From the NCBI GenBank assembly GCA_035503055.1, contig DATJTV010000279.1, forward strand, positions 1 to 11,017: a stretch of DNA of 11,017 nucleotides. Reading direction: 5' to 3'. A program made the translations under genes and the position numbers. Each line of letters begins with the position of its first letter. Position 1 is the stretch's first letter. The DNA comes from JAKAWQ01 sp035503055. Its GTDB lineage: Bacteria; Pseudomonadota; Alphaproteobacteria; Acetobacterales; Acetobacteraceae. The notes beneath the pieces were generated by a model, which saw only the letters and a program-made list of their open reading frames with translations, was not told the origin of the DNA and did no database searches. Of the stretch, positions 1 to 8,000 are shown piece by piece.

Positions 1-1350
1 GCCTTCCTCAAGGATCCGAAGCGCTACGGCAGGCTCGGCGCGCGCATCCCCAAGGGCATCCTGCTGGTGGGCCCGCCGGGGACCGGCAAGACGCTGCTCG
101 CGCGCGCGGTGGCGGGTGAGGCGGGCGTGCCGTTCTTCTCCATCAACGGCTCGGAATTCGTCGAGATGTTCGTGGGCGTGGGTGCCGCGCGCGTGCGCGA
201 TCTCTTCAAGCAGGCGCGCGAGCAGGCGCCGGCGATCATCTTCATCGACGAGATCGACGCGCTGGGCCGCGCGCGCTCGGGCTTCATGGGCGGCAGCGGC
301 GGCCACGACGAGAAGGAGCAGACGCTGAACCAGCTCCTGGCCGAGCTCGACGGCTTCGATCCTTCGATCGGCGTCGTGCTGCTCGCCGCGACCAACCGGC
401 CCGAGGTGCTCGACCCGGCGCTGCTGCGCGCCGGCCGCTTCGATCGGCAGGTGCTGGTGGACCGGCCGGACAAGAAGGGGCGGATCGACATCCTCAACAT
501 CCACATCCACAAAGTCCAGCTCGCACCGGGCGTTTCGCTCGAGCAGATCGCGGCGCTGACGCCCGGGTTCACCGGCGCCGACCTCGCCAACCTCGTCAAC
601 GAGGCCGCACTGCTGGCGACGCGGCGCAATGCCGAGCAGGTGACGTTCCAGGATTTTGAGCAGGCGGTCGAACGCATCATCGCCGGGCTCGAGAAGCGCA
701 ACCGGCTGCTCAACGTGCACGAGCGCACGGTGGTCGCGCATCACGAGATGGGGCACGCGCTGGTGGCGATGACGCTGCCGGGGACGGATCCGGTGCAGAA
801 GGTCTCGATCATTCCGCGCGGCATGGGCGCGCTCGGCTACACGATCCAGCGCCCGCTCGAGGACCGCTACCTGATGGAGCAGAGCGAGCTGCTCAACCGC
901 ATGGCCGTGCTGCTCGGCGGGCGGGCGGCGGAGAGCGTGATCTTCGGCGAGATTTCGACAGGCGCTTCCGACGATCTTGCCAAGGCGACCGAGATCGCGC
1001 GCAACATGGTGGTGCGCTACGGCATGGATCCGCGGCTCGGACAGGCGGTGTACGAGGCGCAGCGTTCGCGCTTCCTCCAGGGGCCGGAGGGCATGGACTT
1101 CCAGCCCAGGCAATACGGCGAGGAGACCGCGACCGCGATCGACGAGGCCGTGCGCGATCTCGTTGACGGCGCGTACGCGCGGGCGCGCGCGATCCTGACG
1201 GCGAACGAGAAGGGGCTGCGCGAGACGGCGCGCACGCTGCTCGCCAAGGAAACGATGACGGCAGCCGAGATCGCGGCGATCACCGGCCCGCTCTCGCCGC
1301 CGGCCGCACTTCCCGCGCCCGCCGTGGCGGAGCCGGCCCCCGCGCGTTGA
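1..1350 (+). CDS. ftsH: ATP-dependent zinc metalloprotease FtsH, 5'-truncated
   Basis: FtsH is a membrane-anchored hexameric AAA+ protease that unfolds and degrades membrane and regulatory proteins. The frame is open from base 1, so the N-terminal membrane segments and periplasmic part lie outside the window; 449 residues are visible. In visible numbering I see Walker A GPPGTGKT (24-31), Walker B IIFIDEID (79-86), the second region of homology with the arginine finger around RAGRFDRQV (143-151), the zinc site HEMGH (248-252) and the likely third zinc ligand Asp in STGASDDLAKAT (about 325). All catalytic elements are intact. The C-terminus is a short Pro/Ala-rich tail. A GTG at 67 is internal to the Walker A region and is not the start. 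Wording such as LLRAGRFDRQVLVDRPDKKG and LEKRNRLLN recalls accessory FtsH paralogues rather than the housekeeping one; this is a memory-based inference. Family assignment is very secure. Confidence 0.97.
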   Translation, partial: AFLKDPKRYGRLGARIPKGILLVGPPGTGKTLLARAVAGEAGVPFFSINGSEFVEMFVGVGAARVRDLFKQAREQAPAIIFIDEIDALGRARSGFMGGSGGHDEKEQTLNQLLAELDGFDPSIGVVLLAATNRPEVLDPALLRAGRFDRQVLVDRPDKKGRIDILNIHIHKVQLAPGVSLEQIAALTPGFTGADLANLVNEAALLATRRNAEQVTFQDFEQAVERIIAGLEKRNRLLNVHERTVVAHHEMGHALVAMTLPGTDPVQKVSIIPRGMGALGYTIQRPLEDRYLMEQSELLNRMAVLLGGRAAESVIFGEISTGASDDLAKATEIARNMVVRYGMDPRLGQAVYEAQRSRFLQGPEGMDFQPRQYGEETATAIDEAVRDLVDGAYARARAILTANEKGLRETARTLLAKETMTAAEIAAITGPLSPPAALPAPAVAEPAPAR

Positions 1351-1390
1351 CGGAGTGGAGGGGCCGGCCTAGCGTCTTTCTTCCGCGTAC

Positions 1391-1399
1391 AAGGAGAGG
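1391..1399 (+). promoter_or_regulatory. Shine-Dalgarno of the aldolase gene
   Basis: AAGGAGAGG lies 3 bases before the ATG at 1403 if measured from its end, with the GGAG core 7 bases upstream. It fixes the start of the aldolase gene. The 52-base gap after ftsH contains a GGCCGGCC palindrome but no convincing terminator or sigma70 promoter. Confidence 0.7.
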
Positions 1400-1402
1400 A
1401 CG

Positions 1403-2179
1403 ATGGCGAACCGGGTGAAGCAGCTCTGGGCGGAAGACAAGGCGGTGGTCAACGGCTGGCTCGCCATTCCGTCCGGCTTCGCCGCCGAAGTGATGTCCCA
1501 GGCGGGGTGGGACAGCCTCACCGTCGATATCCAGCACGGCGTGCAGGACTACCAGTCGATGGTCGCCTGCTTCCAGGGATTCCAGAGCCGGCCGGTGACG
1601 CCGCTCGTGCGCGTGCCATGGAACGAGCCCGGCATCATCGGCAAGGTGCTCGACGGCGGCGCGATGGGCGTGATCTGCCCGATGATCAACACGCGCGCGC
1701 AAGCCGAAGCCTTCGTCTCCTACTGCCGCTATCCGCCGCAGGGAACGCGGAGCAACGGGGCCATCCGCGCCGGCATCTACGGCGAGGGCGGGGAGTATGT
1801 GAAGACCGCCAATTCCGAGATCCTGTGCATCCCGATGATCGAGACGCAGCAAGCGCTCGACAATCTCGAGGCAATCCTCGACGTGCCGGGCGTCAACGGC
1901 ATCTATGTCGGGCCGAGCGATCTCGGATTCTCGCTCGGGCTCGCACCGAGGCTCGATCGCGAGGAGCCGCAGATCTTTAAGATCTACGAGCGGCTGATCG
2001 CCGAGACCGGCAAGCGCAAGATCGCCGCCGGCGTGCACAACGCAACCCCCGCCTATGCCGCGCGGATGATCGACATGGGCTTTCGCCTCGTCACCATCGC
2101 CAACGACAGCGGGCTGATGTTCCGCGCCGCGCAGAGCGCGGTCGCCGCCGTGCGCGAAGCCGCCAAAAGCAAGGCCTGA
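1403..2179 (+). CDS. HpcH/HpaI-family class II pyruvate aldolase (2-keto-3-deoxy acid aldolase)
   Basis: This is a cytoplasmic metal-dependent aldolase of 258 residues, the normal length for the HpcH/HpaI family, which includes HpaI (4-hydroxy-2-oxoheptanedioate aldolase), GarL (2-keto-3-deoxyglucarate aldolase) and RhmA. Key residues fall at nearly the same numbers as in E. coli HpaI: Asp42 and His45 in VDIQHG, the pyruvate-binding Arg70 in PLVRVPW, Asp84 (partner of His45) in KVLDGG, and the metal ligands Glu147 (PMIETQQ) and Asp173 (VGPSDLG). Gln44 stands where HpaI has Glu, as in the DxQHG subgroup. The start is set by a strong ribosome site. The sugar-acid dehydratase begins 17 bases downstream, so the likely substrate is that enzyme's 2-keto-3-deoxy product, in a GarL-like role. 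Family is certain; exact substrate is inferred. Confidence 0.93.
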   Translation: MANRVKQLWAEDKAVVNGWLAIPSGFAAEVMSQAGWDSLTVDIQHGVQDYQSMVACFQGFQSRPVTPLVRVPWNEPGIIGKVLDGGAMGVICPMINTRAQAEAFVSYCRYPPQGTRSNGAIRAGIYGEGGEYVKTANSEILCIPMIETQQALDNLEAILDVPGVNGIYVGPSDLGFSLGLAPRLDREEPQIFKIYERLIAETGKRKIAAGVHNATPAYAARMIDMGFRLVTIANDSGLMFRAAQSAVAAVREAAKSKA

Positions 2180-2184
2180 GCTTT

Positions 2185-2188
2185 GGAG
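2185..2188 (+). promoter_or_regulatory. Shine-Dalgarno of the dehydratase gene
   Basis: A GGAG core inside TTTGGAGTAA sits 8 bases before the ATG at 2197 and only a few bases after the aldolase stop at 2179. The 17-base spacing leaves no room for a separate promoter, which supports cotranscription. Confidence 0.6.
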
Positions 2189-2196
2189 TAACGCCC

Positions 2197-3720
2197 ATGT
2201 CTCCTCCACCCGTGATCCGCCTCCACCCCGATGACGGGGTGGTGATCGCGCGCGCGACCCTCCTGCCGGGCACGCCGGTCGCGCCCGGCGTCACGGCACG
2301 CGATCGCATCCCGGCGGGACACAAGGTCGCGGTGCGCGCGCACGCGGTGGGCGAGCCGATCCGCCGCTACGGACAGGTGATCGGCTTCGCCACCGCGCCG
2401 ATCGAGCCGGGGCGGCACGTGCATGTGCAGAATTGCGGCATGGGCGATTTCGCCAAGGACTATGCCTACGGCATGGAGGCGAAGCCGACCGCGATGATCG
2501 ACCCGCCGGCAACCTTCGAGGGCATCCGCCGGCCGGACGGCAAGGTCGCGACGCGCAACTATATCGGCATCGTGACGAGCGTGAATTGCAGCGCCCACGT
2601 CGCCGACCTGATCGCCGACGCCTTCAAGCGCAATCCCTTCTCCAACGCGGACCCGCTCGCCGAATTCCCCAACGTGGACGGGGTGGTGGCGCTCACCCAC
2701 AAGACCGGCTGCGGCATGAGCATGGGCGAGCCGCTCAAGCTCCTGCGGCGGACGCTCGCGGGCTACGCGCGGCATGCGAACTTCTCCCACGTCATCGCGC
2801 TCGGGCTGGGCTGCGAGGTGAATCAGATCGGGCCGATGATGGAGGAGCAGCGCCTCGCCGGGCGGCTCCGCTCGATGGACATCCAATCGATGGGCGGGAC
2901 TCGCAAGACGGTGGAGGCCGGGATCGGCTTCGTGCGCGAAGTGCTCGCGGAGTCAAATACCGCGGCGCGCGAAACCGTGCCGCTCTCCGGGCTCACCGTC
3001 GCCCTGCAATGCGGCGGCTCGGACGGATATTCGGGCGTCTCCGCCAACCCGGCACTCGGCGCGGCGAGCGACCTCGTCGTGCGCAACGGCGGAACGGTGA
3101 TCCTCTCCGAGACGCCCGAGACCTACGGCGCCGAACATTTGCTCACGCGCCGCGCGACCAGCCGCGATGTGGGCGAGAAACTCGTGGGCCTGATGCGCTG
3201 GTGGGAGGAATATACGCGCCGCGAAGGCGCGGAAATGAACGCCAACCCCTCGCCGGGCAACAAGGCGGGCGGGCTCACCACCATCCTCGAGAAATCGCTG
3301 GGCGCGATGGCCAAGGCGGGCAGCACCAACCTCACCGAAGTGGTGCGCTACGCTGAGCCGCCGAGCACGCGCGGCTTCGTCTTCATGGACACGCCCGGCT
3401 ACGACCCGGTCGCGGCAACCGGCCAGGTGGCGGGCGGGGCGAACCTCGTCTGCTTCACGACAGGCCGCGGCAGCGTCTTCGGCTGCAAACCCGCGCCCTC
3501 GATCAAGCTCGCCACCAACACGCCCATGTACGAGCGCATGAGCGAGGACATGGACGTGAACTGCGGCACCATCCTCGACGGGGACGAAACGGTGCAGGCG
3601 TGCGGCGAACGAATCTTCGAGCTCATCCTGCGCGTCGCCTCGGGCGAACGAACGAAAAGCGAAAGCTACGATTTCGGCAGCTCCGAATTCGCCCCCTGGG
3701 TCATCGGCGCTACGATGTGA
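2197..3720 (+). CDS. UxaA/GarD-family sugar-acid dehydratase (altronate/galactarate dehydratase type)
   Basis: This 507-residue enzyme matches the usual size of UxaA (altronate) and GarD (galactarate) dehydratases, which remove water from an aldonic or aldaric acid to give a 2-keto-3-deoxy acid, using iron. Residues 1 to about 80 form the SAF domain (IPAGHKVA at 38-45, IRRYGQVIGFA at 55-65, HVHVQN at 74-79). The catalytic part follows, with RRPDGKVATRNYIGI (111-125), HKTGCG (168-173), GLGCE (203-207), QCGGSDGYSG (271-280), NPSPGNKAGG (350-359), TTGRGS (421-426) and MDVNCGTI (452-459). The protein appears complete from SAF domain to its GATM end. It sits just behind an HpcH/HpaI aldolase, an arrangement that echoes the GarD-then-GarL galactarate/glucarate route. 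From sequence alone I cannot separate galactarate, altronate and other sugar acids. No regulator or transporter is visible. Confidence 0.93.
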   Translation: MSPPPVIRLHPDDGVVIARATLLPGTPVAPGVTARDRIPAGHKVAVRAHAVGEPIRRYGQVIGFATAPIEPGRHVHVQNCGMGDFAKDYAYGMEAKPTAMIDPPATFEGIRRPDGKVATRNYIGIVTSVNCSAHVADLIADAFKRNPFSNADPLAEFPNVDGVVALTHKTGCGMSMGEPLKLLRRTLAGYARHANFSHVIALGLGCEVNQIGPMMEEQRLAGRLRSMDIQSMGGTRKTVEAGIGFVREVLAESNTAARETVPLSGLTVALQCGGSDGYSGVSANPALGAASDLVVRNGGTVILSETPETYGAEHLLTRRATSRDVGEKLVGLMRWWEEYTRREGAEMNANPSPGNKAGGLTTILEKSLGAMAKAGSTNLTEVVRYAEPPSTRGFVFMDTPGYDPVAATGQVAGGANLVCFTTGRGSVFGCKPAPSIKLATNTPMYERMSEDMDVNCGTILDGDETVQACGERIFELILRVASGERTKSESYDFGSSEFAPWVIGATM

Positions 3721-3728
3721 AGAGAAGG

Positions 3729-3775
3729 CCAGGGGACGCCGTCCCCTGGACCCCTGCCGAGGGCCAAGCCCTTGG
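3729..3775. repeat. Twin triloop hairpins in the intergenic region; possible terminator or REP-like element
   Basis: Two hairpins stand side by side 8 bases after the dehydratase stop. The first, 3729-3749, is a perfect 9-bp stem (CCAGGGGAC / GTCCCCTGG) with loop GCC. The second, 3757-3775, is an 8-bp stem with one G-T pair (CCGAGGGC / GCCCTTGG... paired over 3757-3764 and 3768-3775) and loop CAA. The linker is ACCCCTG and the sequence AACCCTTTCCTT follows. The layout resembles dispersed intergenic repeats I recall from Acetobacteraceae. It could end transcription of the aldolase-dehydratase operon, although the T run is poor. Only one copy is visible in the window, so the repeat status is inferred and the structure is seen directly. 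Confidence 0.6.
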
Positions 3776-3780
3776 AACCC

Positions 3781-3940
3781 TTTCCTTGCGGCGATTGGTT
3801 GTGCCGCCCCCGGTTTAGAGCGATGATACGCGTAACAAAGCCATATACGGGGGAAGCACAAAGTCAGTGCGTTGGGCGAGGGCCGGAAAAGCAAGACTAT
3901 GTTGGTTTTACATAAGTAATGACTGGAAAGGAGGACGAAA
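3781..3940 (+). other. AT-richer leader before the unknown 160-residue protein
   Basis: This non-coding stretch is poorer in GC than the genes to its left. It holds an 8-bp palindrome TACGCGTA (3827-3834), a short GCAC/GTGC inverted repeat (3856-3870) and a weak sigma70-like pair TTGGGC (3872-3877), 17 bases, GACTAT (3895-3900). Each promoter element matches only about half the consensus, so it is a candidate only. A promoter is expected here because the twin hairpin separates this gene from the operon upstream. Confidence 0.35.
3927..3935 (+). promoter_or_regulatory. Near-perfect Shine-Dalgarno of the 160-residue protein
   Basis: AAAGGAGGA ends 5 bases before the ATG at 3941. It is the strongest ribosome-binding site in the window and the main reason for taking the plus-strand frame as real rather than the 183-codon frame on the opposite strand. 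Confidence 0.8.
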
Positions 3941-4423
3941 ATGGGCGCAATAGTAGATCCACACGAAATATACTTCGGCACATTCTTTGAAAGATTTAAC
4001 ATGCGATTCGGCCCGGCCATGCCCGATCGCCCTACCGCGTGGCATTCGGGCGGGATTGTCGAGGTCACTGCTCTTCAGCGGCAGTTCGAGATATTCCGGG
4101 AGGGTCGTCCATTTCTGGAAAGCGCCGCCCTCCTCGGGCTTGGCGGATCGTTCAGCAGCCCGGCGAAGGATCGGTGGCTGGAATATCTGACCAGATTGCC
4201 GCACATGCAGTCGGATCAAGCTGGCGTGAATGGAGACCAGCGGATCGTCGGAGCGCTTATCGCGAATTTTGGGCAAGATACCCCGTTGCCTTGCTTCATG
4301 CGGGCCTATGATGGCCGGACCAGGGAGCCGGGCCTGGTGGTTGTCACCGAGGAAAACCCGCTTTTCTATCTGGAGAGCGTGGTGTTCCTGACAATATCGC
4401 TGCCGATGCGACCTGTGGGGTAG
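3941..4423 (+). CDS. Uncharacterised protein, 160 residues
   Basis: I do not recognise a named domain. The protein has no signal peptide, no transmembrane segment and no obvious catalytic triad. Its composition looks like a compact soluble fold: an aromatic N-terminus (EIYFGTFFERF, 9-19), a glycine-rich LLGLGGSFSS (64-73), a helical RWLEYLTRLPHMQSD (78-92), then GVNGDQRIVGALIANF (95-110) and a beta-rich C-terminus with GLVVVTEENPLFYLE (131-145) and FLTISLPMRP (149-158). The start is supported by the excellent ribosome site. The first 60 coding bases are only about 43% GC by hand count, far below the flanking genes. The methyltransferase starts 28 bases after the stop on the same strand, so the two are probably cotranscribed and may act together. 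Presence of a real gene is well supported; function is unknown. Confidence 0.75.
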   Translation: MGAIVDPHEIYFGTFFERFNMRFGPAMPDRPTAWHSGGIVEVTALQRQFEIFREGRPFLESAALLGLGGSFSSPAKDRWLEYLTRLPHMQSDQAGVNGDQRIVGALIANFGQDTPLPCFMRAYDGRTREPGLVVVTEENPLFYLESVVFLTISLPMRPVG

Positions 4424-4451
4424 CCCAGCTCCAAAGCTCAAGATCGCTTCC

Positions 4452-5084
4452 GTGCTCATTCATAAGAGCATTTCTGAATACTATACCAGCAAGGTGAAAG
4501 AGTTCGGCTGCACCCCTCTCGGGGTTGACTGGACATGTGTGGCGACACAGGAAATGAGATTTGTCCAGCTGCTCAAGCTCTGCGATTTCGGCTCGCCATT
4601 TACGATAAACGACCTCGGCTGCGGCTATGGCGCTCTGGCGGGTTTTCTGAACCGCTGGCACGGTGCATGCCGCGTCGACTACCTGGGCGTCGATCTGTCC
4701 AAGGAAATGGTGCGGCGCGCCCGCCAGCTTTGGCGCAGTATCGATGGGGTGCGCTTCGCCGGAGGATTTCGCTCTCCACGCGTGGCCGATTACTCGGTGG
4801 CCAGCGGAATTTTCAACGTTCGTCTGGAGGAGCCGAACGATCGCTGGAGCAGTTTCATCCGATCGACGTTGCACGGCCTCGCGGCCACGAGCAACCGAGG
4901 TTTCGCCGTCAACTTCGTCGATCGACCACCAAGCGGCGCATGGGTACCGCCAGGCCTCTACACCACGCCCCCCGAACCATGGATCGAGTACTGTAGCGAA
5001 CATATGGGCGCAGAGGTCGAGCTGGTCAAAGACTACGGCATGCGGGAATTCACCTTGCTGGTCCGGCATCGCCATGGCCGATGA
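4452..5084 (+). CDS. Class I SAM-dependent methyltransferase
   Basis: This 210-residue soluble protein has a Rossmann-type methyltransferase core. Motif I, DLGCGYGAL (54-62), binds SAM; the acidic residue at the end of strand beta-2 is Asp81 in YLGVDLS; VADYSVASGIFNVR (111-124) covers the motif II region; and YGMREFTLLVRH (195-206) is a typical final beta hairpin. A helical N-terminal cap (about 1-48, with FVQLLKLCDF) precedes the core. The substrate cannot be read from sequence. The GTG at 4452 is chosen because the frame upstream offers no ATG or GTG before the stop at 4389-4391; no good Shine-Dalgarno precedes it, which would fit translational coupling to the upstream gene. The first coding bases are about 42% GC and rise to about 67% near the end. 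The last 35 bases overlap the convergent cyclase-like gene. Confidence 0.88.
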   Translation: MLIHKSISEYYTSKVKEFGCTPLGVDWTCVATQEMRFVQLLKLCDFGSPFTINDLGCGYGALAGFLNRWHGACRVDYLGVDLSKEMVRRARQLWRSIDGVRFAGGFRSPRVADYSVASGIFNVRLEEPNDRWSSFIRSTLHGLAATSNRGFAVNFVDRPPSGAWVPPGLYTTPPEPWIEYCSEHMGAEVELVKDYGMREFTLLVRHRHGR

Positions 5085-8000
5085 CGCCGGCAAACAGCGC
5101 ACGCGCTTCGTTCAGCCGCGCCTGGTAGATGGATGCGCCACACTCATCGATCAGTTGTTCGGCTTCGGCAAGCAGGGCGGTCGCGCTTCCATACCCACCG
5201 GCACCTTCGGTCAGGACGACCAGGCTTGCAAGCGTGATTGTCGCCCGACATCTGGGCAGCCTTGCCCCGCGCAGCGGCGCCATCGCCAGGGCATCATTTG
5301 CCGCCGCGATCGCGCGCGCATAATCGCCTTTGTGCATCAGATAGTCTGCGAGGTGCGCCAGCAATTCGGGTTCCAACTCGATCGCAGCCCCGGTCTGCCG
5401 CAGGAACTCGATGGCGCGCATGGCGCCGTTGGCCGCACTCTCGTAGTCGCCTGAGACACCGTGCGCGATTGCCTCGGTGGTGAGGTGGTATAGCCGCAGA
5501 TAAGCGCCTCCATGCCGCTCGGCAAGGATGCCGATCCGTGCCGCATGCTCCTTTGCCATCGCCGGATCGCCAAGGCACCATGCCATGTCCACGTAGCCCA
5601 AATGCGCAATGAACAAGACAGTCGGGTCGATCAGGGTATCGATGCCGATCAGCCTGTCGAAACAGGGCCGCGCTGCCTCGAATTGACCGAGGCGCAGAAG
5701 GATCCGGCCGCGCAGGCCAACGGCCCAATGCTCGACGCTGTATCCGAGAAAACGCTGATCGAAGTCGCTTACGTCGGCGATTGTGGCGAAGGCCGCGTCG
5801 CTTGCCTCCAGCGCCTGCCGCAACAAGCCTGCCCAGCCATAGGCATGGCTGAGGGCCGCATGCAGCGTCGCGAGCCGCCCGGTGTCGTGGCTGCTTTCGG
5901 CCAGCGAAATCGCCTGCTTCAGCTGCTGCACGAATTCATCCGGGTTGCCGCCTGTTACCTGCCCTATGCGGCCGTCGACAAGCAAGAGAAGGGGAATCGT
6001 GGAGTCGTCCGTCTCCCGCGCCCATTTGAGCGCCTCCTGCACAAATGGCCGGGCCTGCTCCGTCGTCGCGCCTTCCCGCCACCCGAGCCAGGCGATCTCG
6101 GCGCTCGCCTCGATCCGGAGCGTGTCATTCGCGAGCGAACGCGGTTCGTCGGCCATCAGCGTGCGGACCTTATGCCAAAAGGTCATGGCCTGGGCCGCGC
6201 TCATCTGGCCGATCCATCGTGCGGCACGCGCCGCATGGAAAGCGGCGCGGTTGCGGTCTCCCGCCTCTTCCAGATGATGCGCCACGAGCGCGGCATATTC
6301 GTCGGTGCGATCGATGCGAATCCGCTCAATCGCCTGGGCGACCGCCGCGTGCAGCTCGCGTCGCCGAGATCTGAGTTGGGTTGTGTAGGCGACTTCCTGC
6401 AAGAGCGGGTGACGGAACCGATAGGCCGGCTCGTCAGGAACGTCGCCGACCTGCAGCAGTTCCGCATCGCAAAGGCGCATCAGGTCGGTTTGCAGCACAT
6501 CGGGCTCTTGCGCGACCACATTTTGTAGAATCGAGAGATCGAACTCTTTCCCGATGACCGAGCCGACTTGAAGCACGTGCCTTTCGCGCTTCCCCAGGCC
6601 GTCGATGCGCGCACCGATGACGGCCTGAACCGTGGCCGGCAATGCGTGCAGAAAGGGGGCGGCGCCCCGCCGGAAAGCACCTCGTGGGCCGGCTACGACG
6701 CCATTCTCGGAAAGGGATTGGACAAGCTCCTCCAGGAAGAACGGGTTCCCGCCGCTCCTTTCCGCGACGTGTCGTTTGATCTCGCCCAAGGCGGGGTGCG
6801 GACCCATGAGCTCCTCGACCAGCGCCTCCGTGTCGGGTGCTGCCAATTCGACCAAGTCGACCTGGCGATAGTTGGGCACCTGCATCCACTGCCGGCGAAA
6901 AGGCTGCCGGAAATTCACGATCAGCATCATCCGGATCGCCGCGACCGCGGATGCTATGGTATCGATAAAGGCGGCGCTCGCCTCGTCGAGCCAATGGAGG
7001 TCCTCTATGATGACGACCGAGGTGGCAGCGCCGCCGTGAATGAGCAGCGAGCGTACGATCTCCTGCAGTCTTGCGTTGCGTGTCTTGGCGCTGACCCAGG
7101 AACGCTGTTCCGTTTGGAATGGTATCCTGAGGAAGTCGCAGACCAGCGGCAGGTCGCCTTTTTCGGTCGCACCCGCCTCCGCCAACCGCCTGGCGACAGC
7201 GGCAACAGCTGATTCGGAATGATCTCCGGCATTGATACGGAAGCAGGCGCTCCGCAACAGTTCCAGGACGGGATGCAACGGCGTGGCCACGCCATAGGGT
7301 TGCGATCTCGTCTCGAACACCGGGATCGATTGTACCCGGCATAGTTCGGCGAACTCGTAGCACAAACGGCTTTTGCCGGCGCCCGGAGCGCCGGCGATGC
7401 CGATGATTTGGCCTGCTCCCGCTTGGACGGTGCGCAAGCTCCGTGCGAGCAGAGCCAATTCCCGATCGCGACCGACGAAGGACGGCCCGGCGAACCTGCG
7501 GAACCGCTGGGCGGCAACCGCCGATCTCATCCCGGCCAGGGAATACAGCAACACCGGCTGCTTCAGTCCGCGTAGCGTCCGCTGACCGAGGAGTCGTGCC
7601 TCGCAGAAAGAGGCAACCAGGCGATAACAGGCCTCGCTTATGCAAATTTCGCCCGGCTCGACTTGCCCGACCAGGCGGCTGCCGAGGTGAAGCGTCATTC
7701 CGTAGGCACTGGAAAGCCCAGCCACCCCCGCGATTGGCGCATCGGACACGATTTCGCCGGAATGGAGCCCGGCGCGAATCGAGAGCCCTTCTTTGCCGGT
7801 GCCGACCGCTTCCCTGATGGCCAAAGCGGCCTGGCAGGCAAGCACGGCATGTCCTTCCTGCGTCTGTGGCGCGCCGAACAGTGCCATGATGCCGTCACCC
7901 AGAGTACGGCCGATCGTTCCTTCGAATCGCTGAACGGTATCGCACATAGTTTGCAGAACAGGCTCCAGCCGCTGCATGGCCGATTCCGCATCGAGATGTG

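Noticed and set aside
67..69. GTG as start of the FtsH reading frame
   Set aside because: It falls at the first residue before Walker A, and the frame upstream to base 1 already reads as conserved FtsH sequence (KRYGRLGARIPKGILLV).
1362..1372. GGCCGGCC palindrome after ftsH considered as a terminator
   Set aside because: The stem is too short, has no loop, and is not followed by a T run.
1280..4068. Three long minus-strand open frames (309, 277 and 371 codons) opposite the aldolase and dehydratase genes
   Set aside because: They are antisense to genes with intact catalytic motifs. Their translations are rich in Arg, His, Ala and Asp and have no domain pattern, as expected of antisense frames in GC-rich DNA.
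3908..4459. Minus-strand open frame of 183 codons opposite the unknown 160-residue protein
   Set aside because: It has no good ribosome site and no recognisable motif. The plus-strand frame has a near-perfect Shine-Dalgarno and is followed by a real gene in the same direction.
5512..7645. Long open frames inside the cyclase-like gene (338 codons on +, 403 codons on - in another frame)
   Set aside because: They overlap the 1048-codon gene, whose zinc ribbon, cyclase, Walker and TPR features run without interruption.
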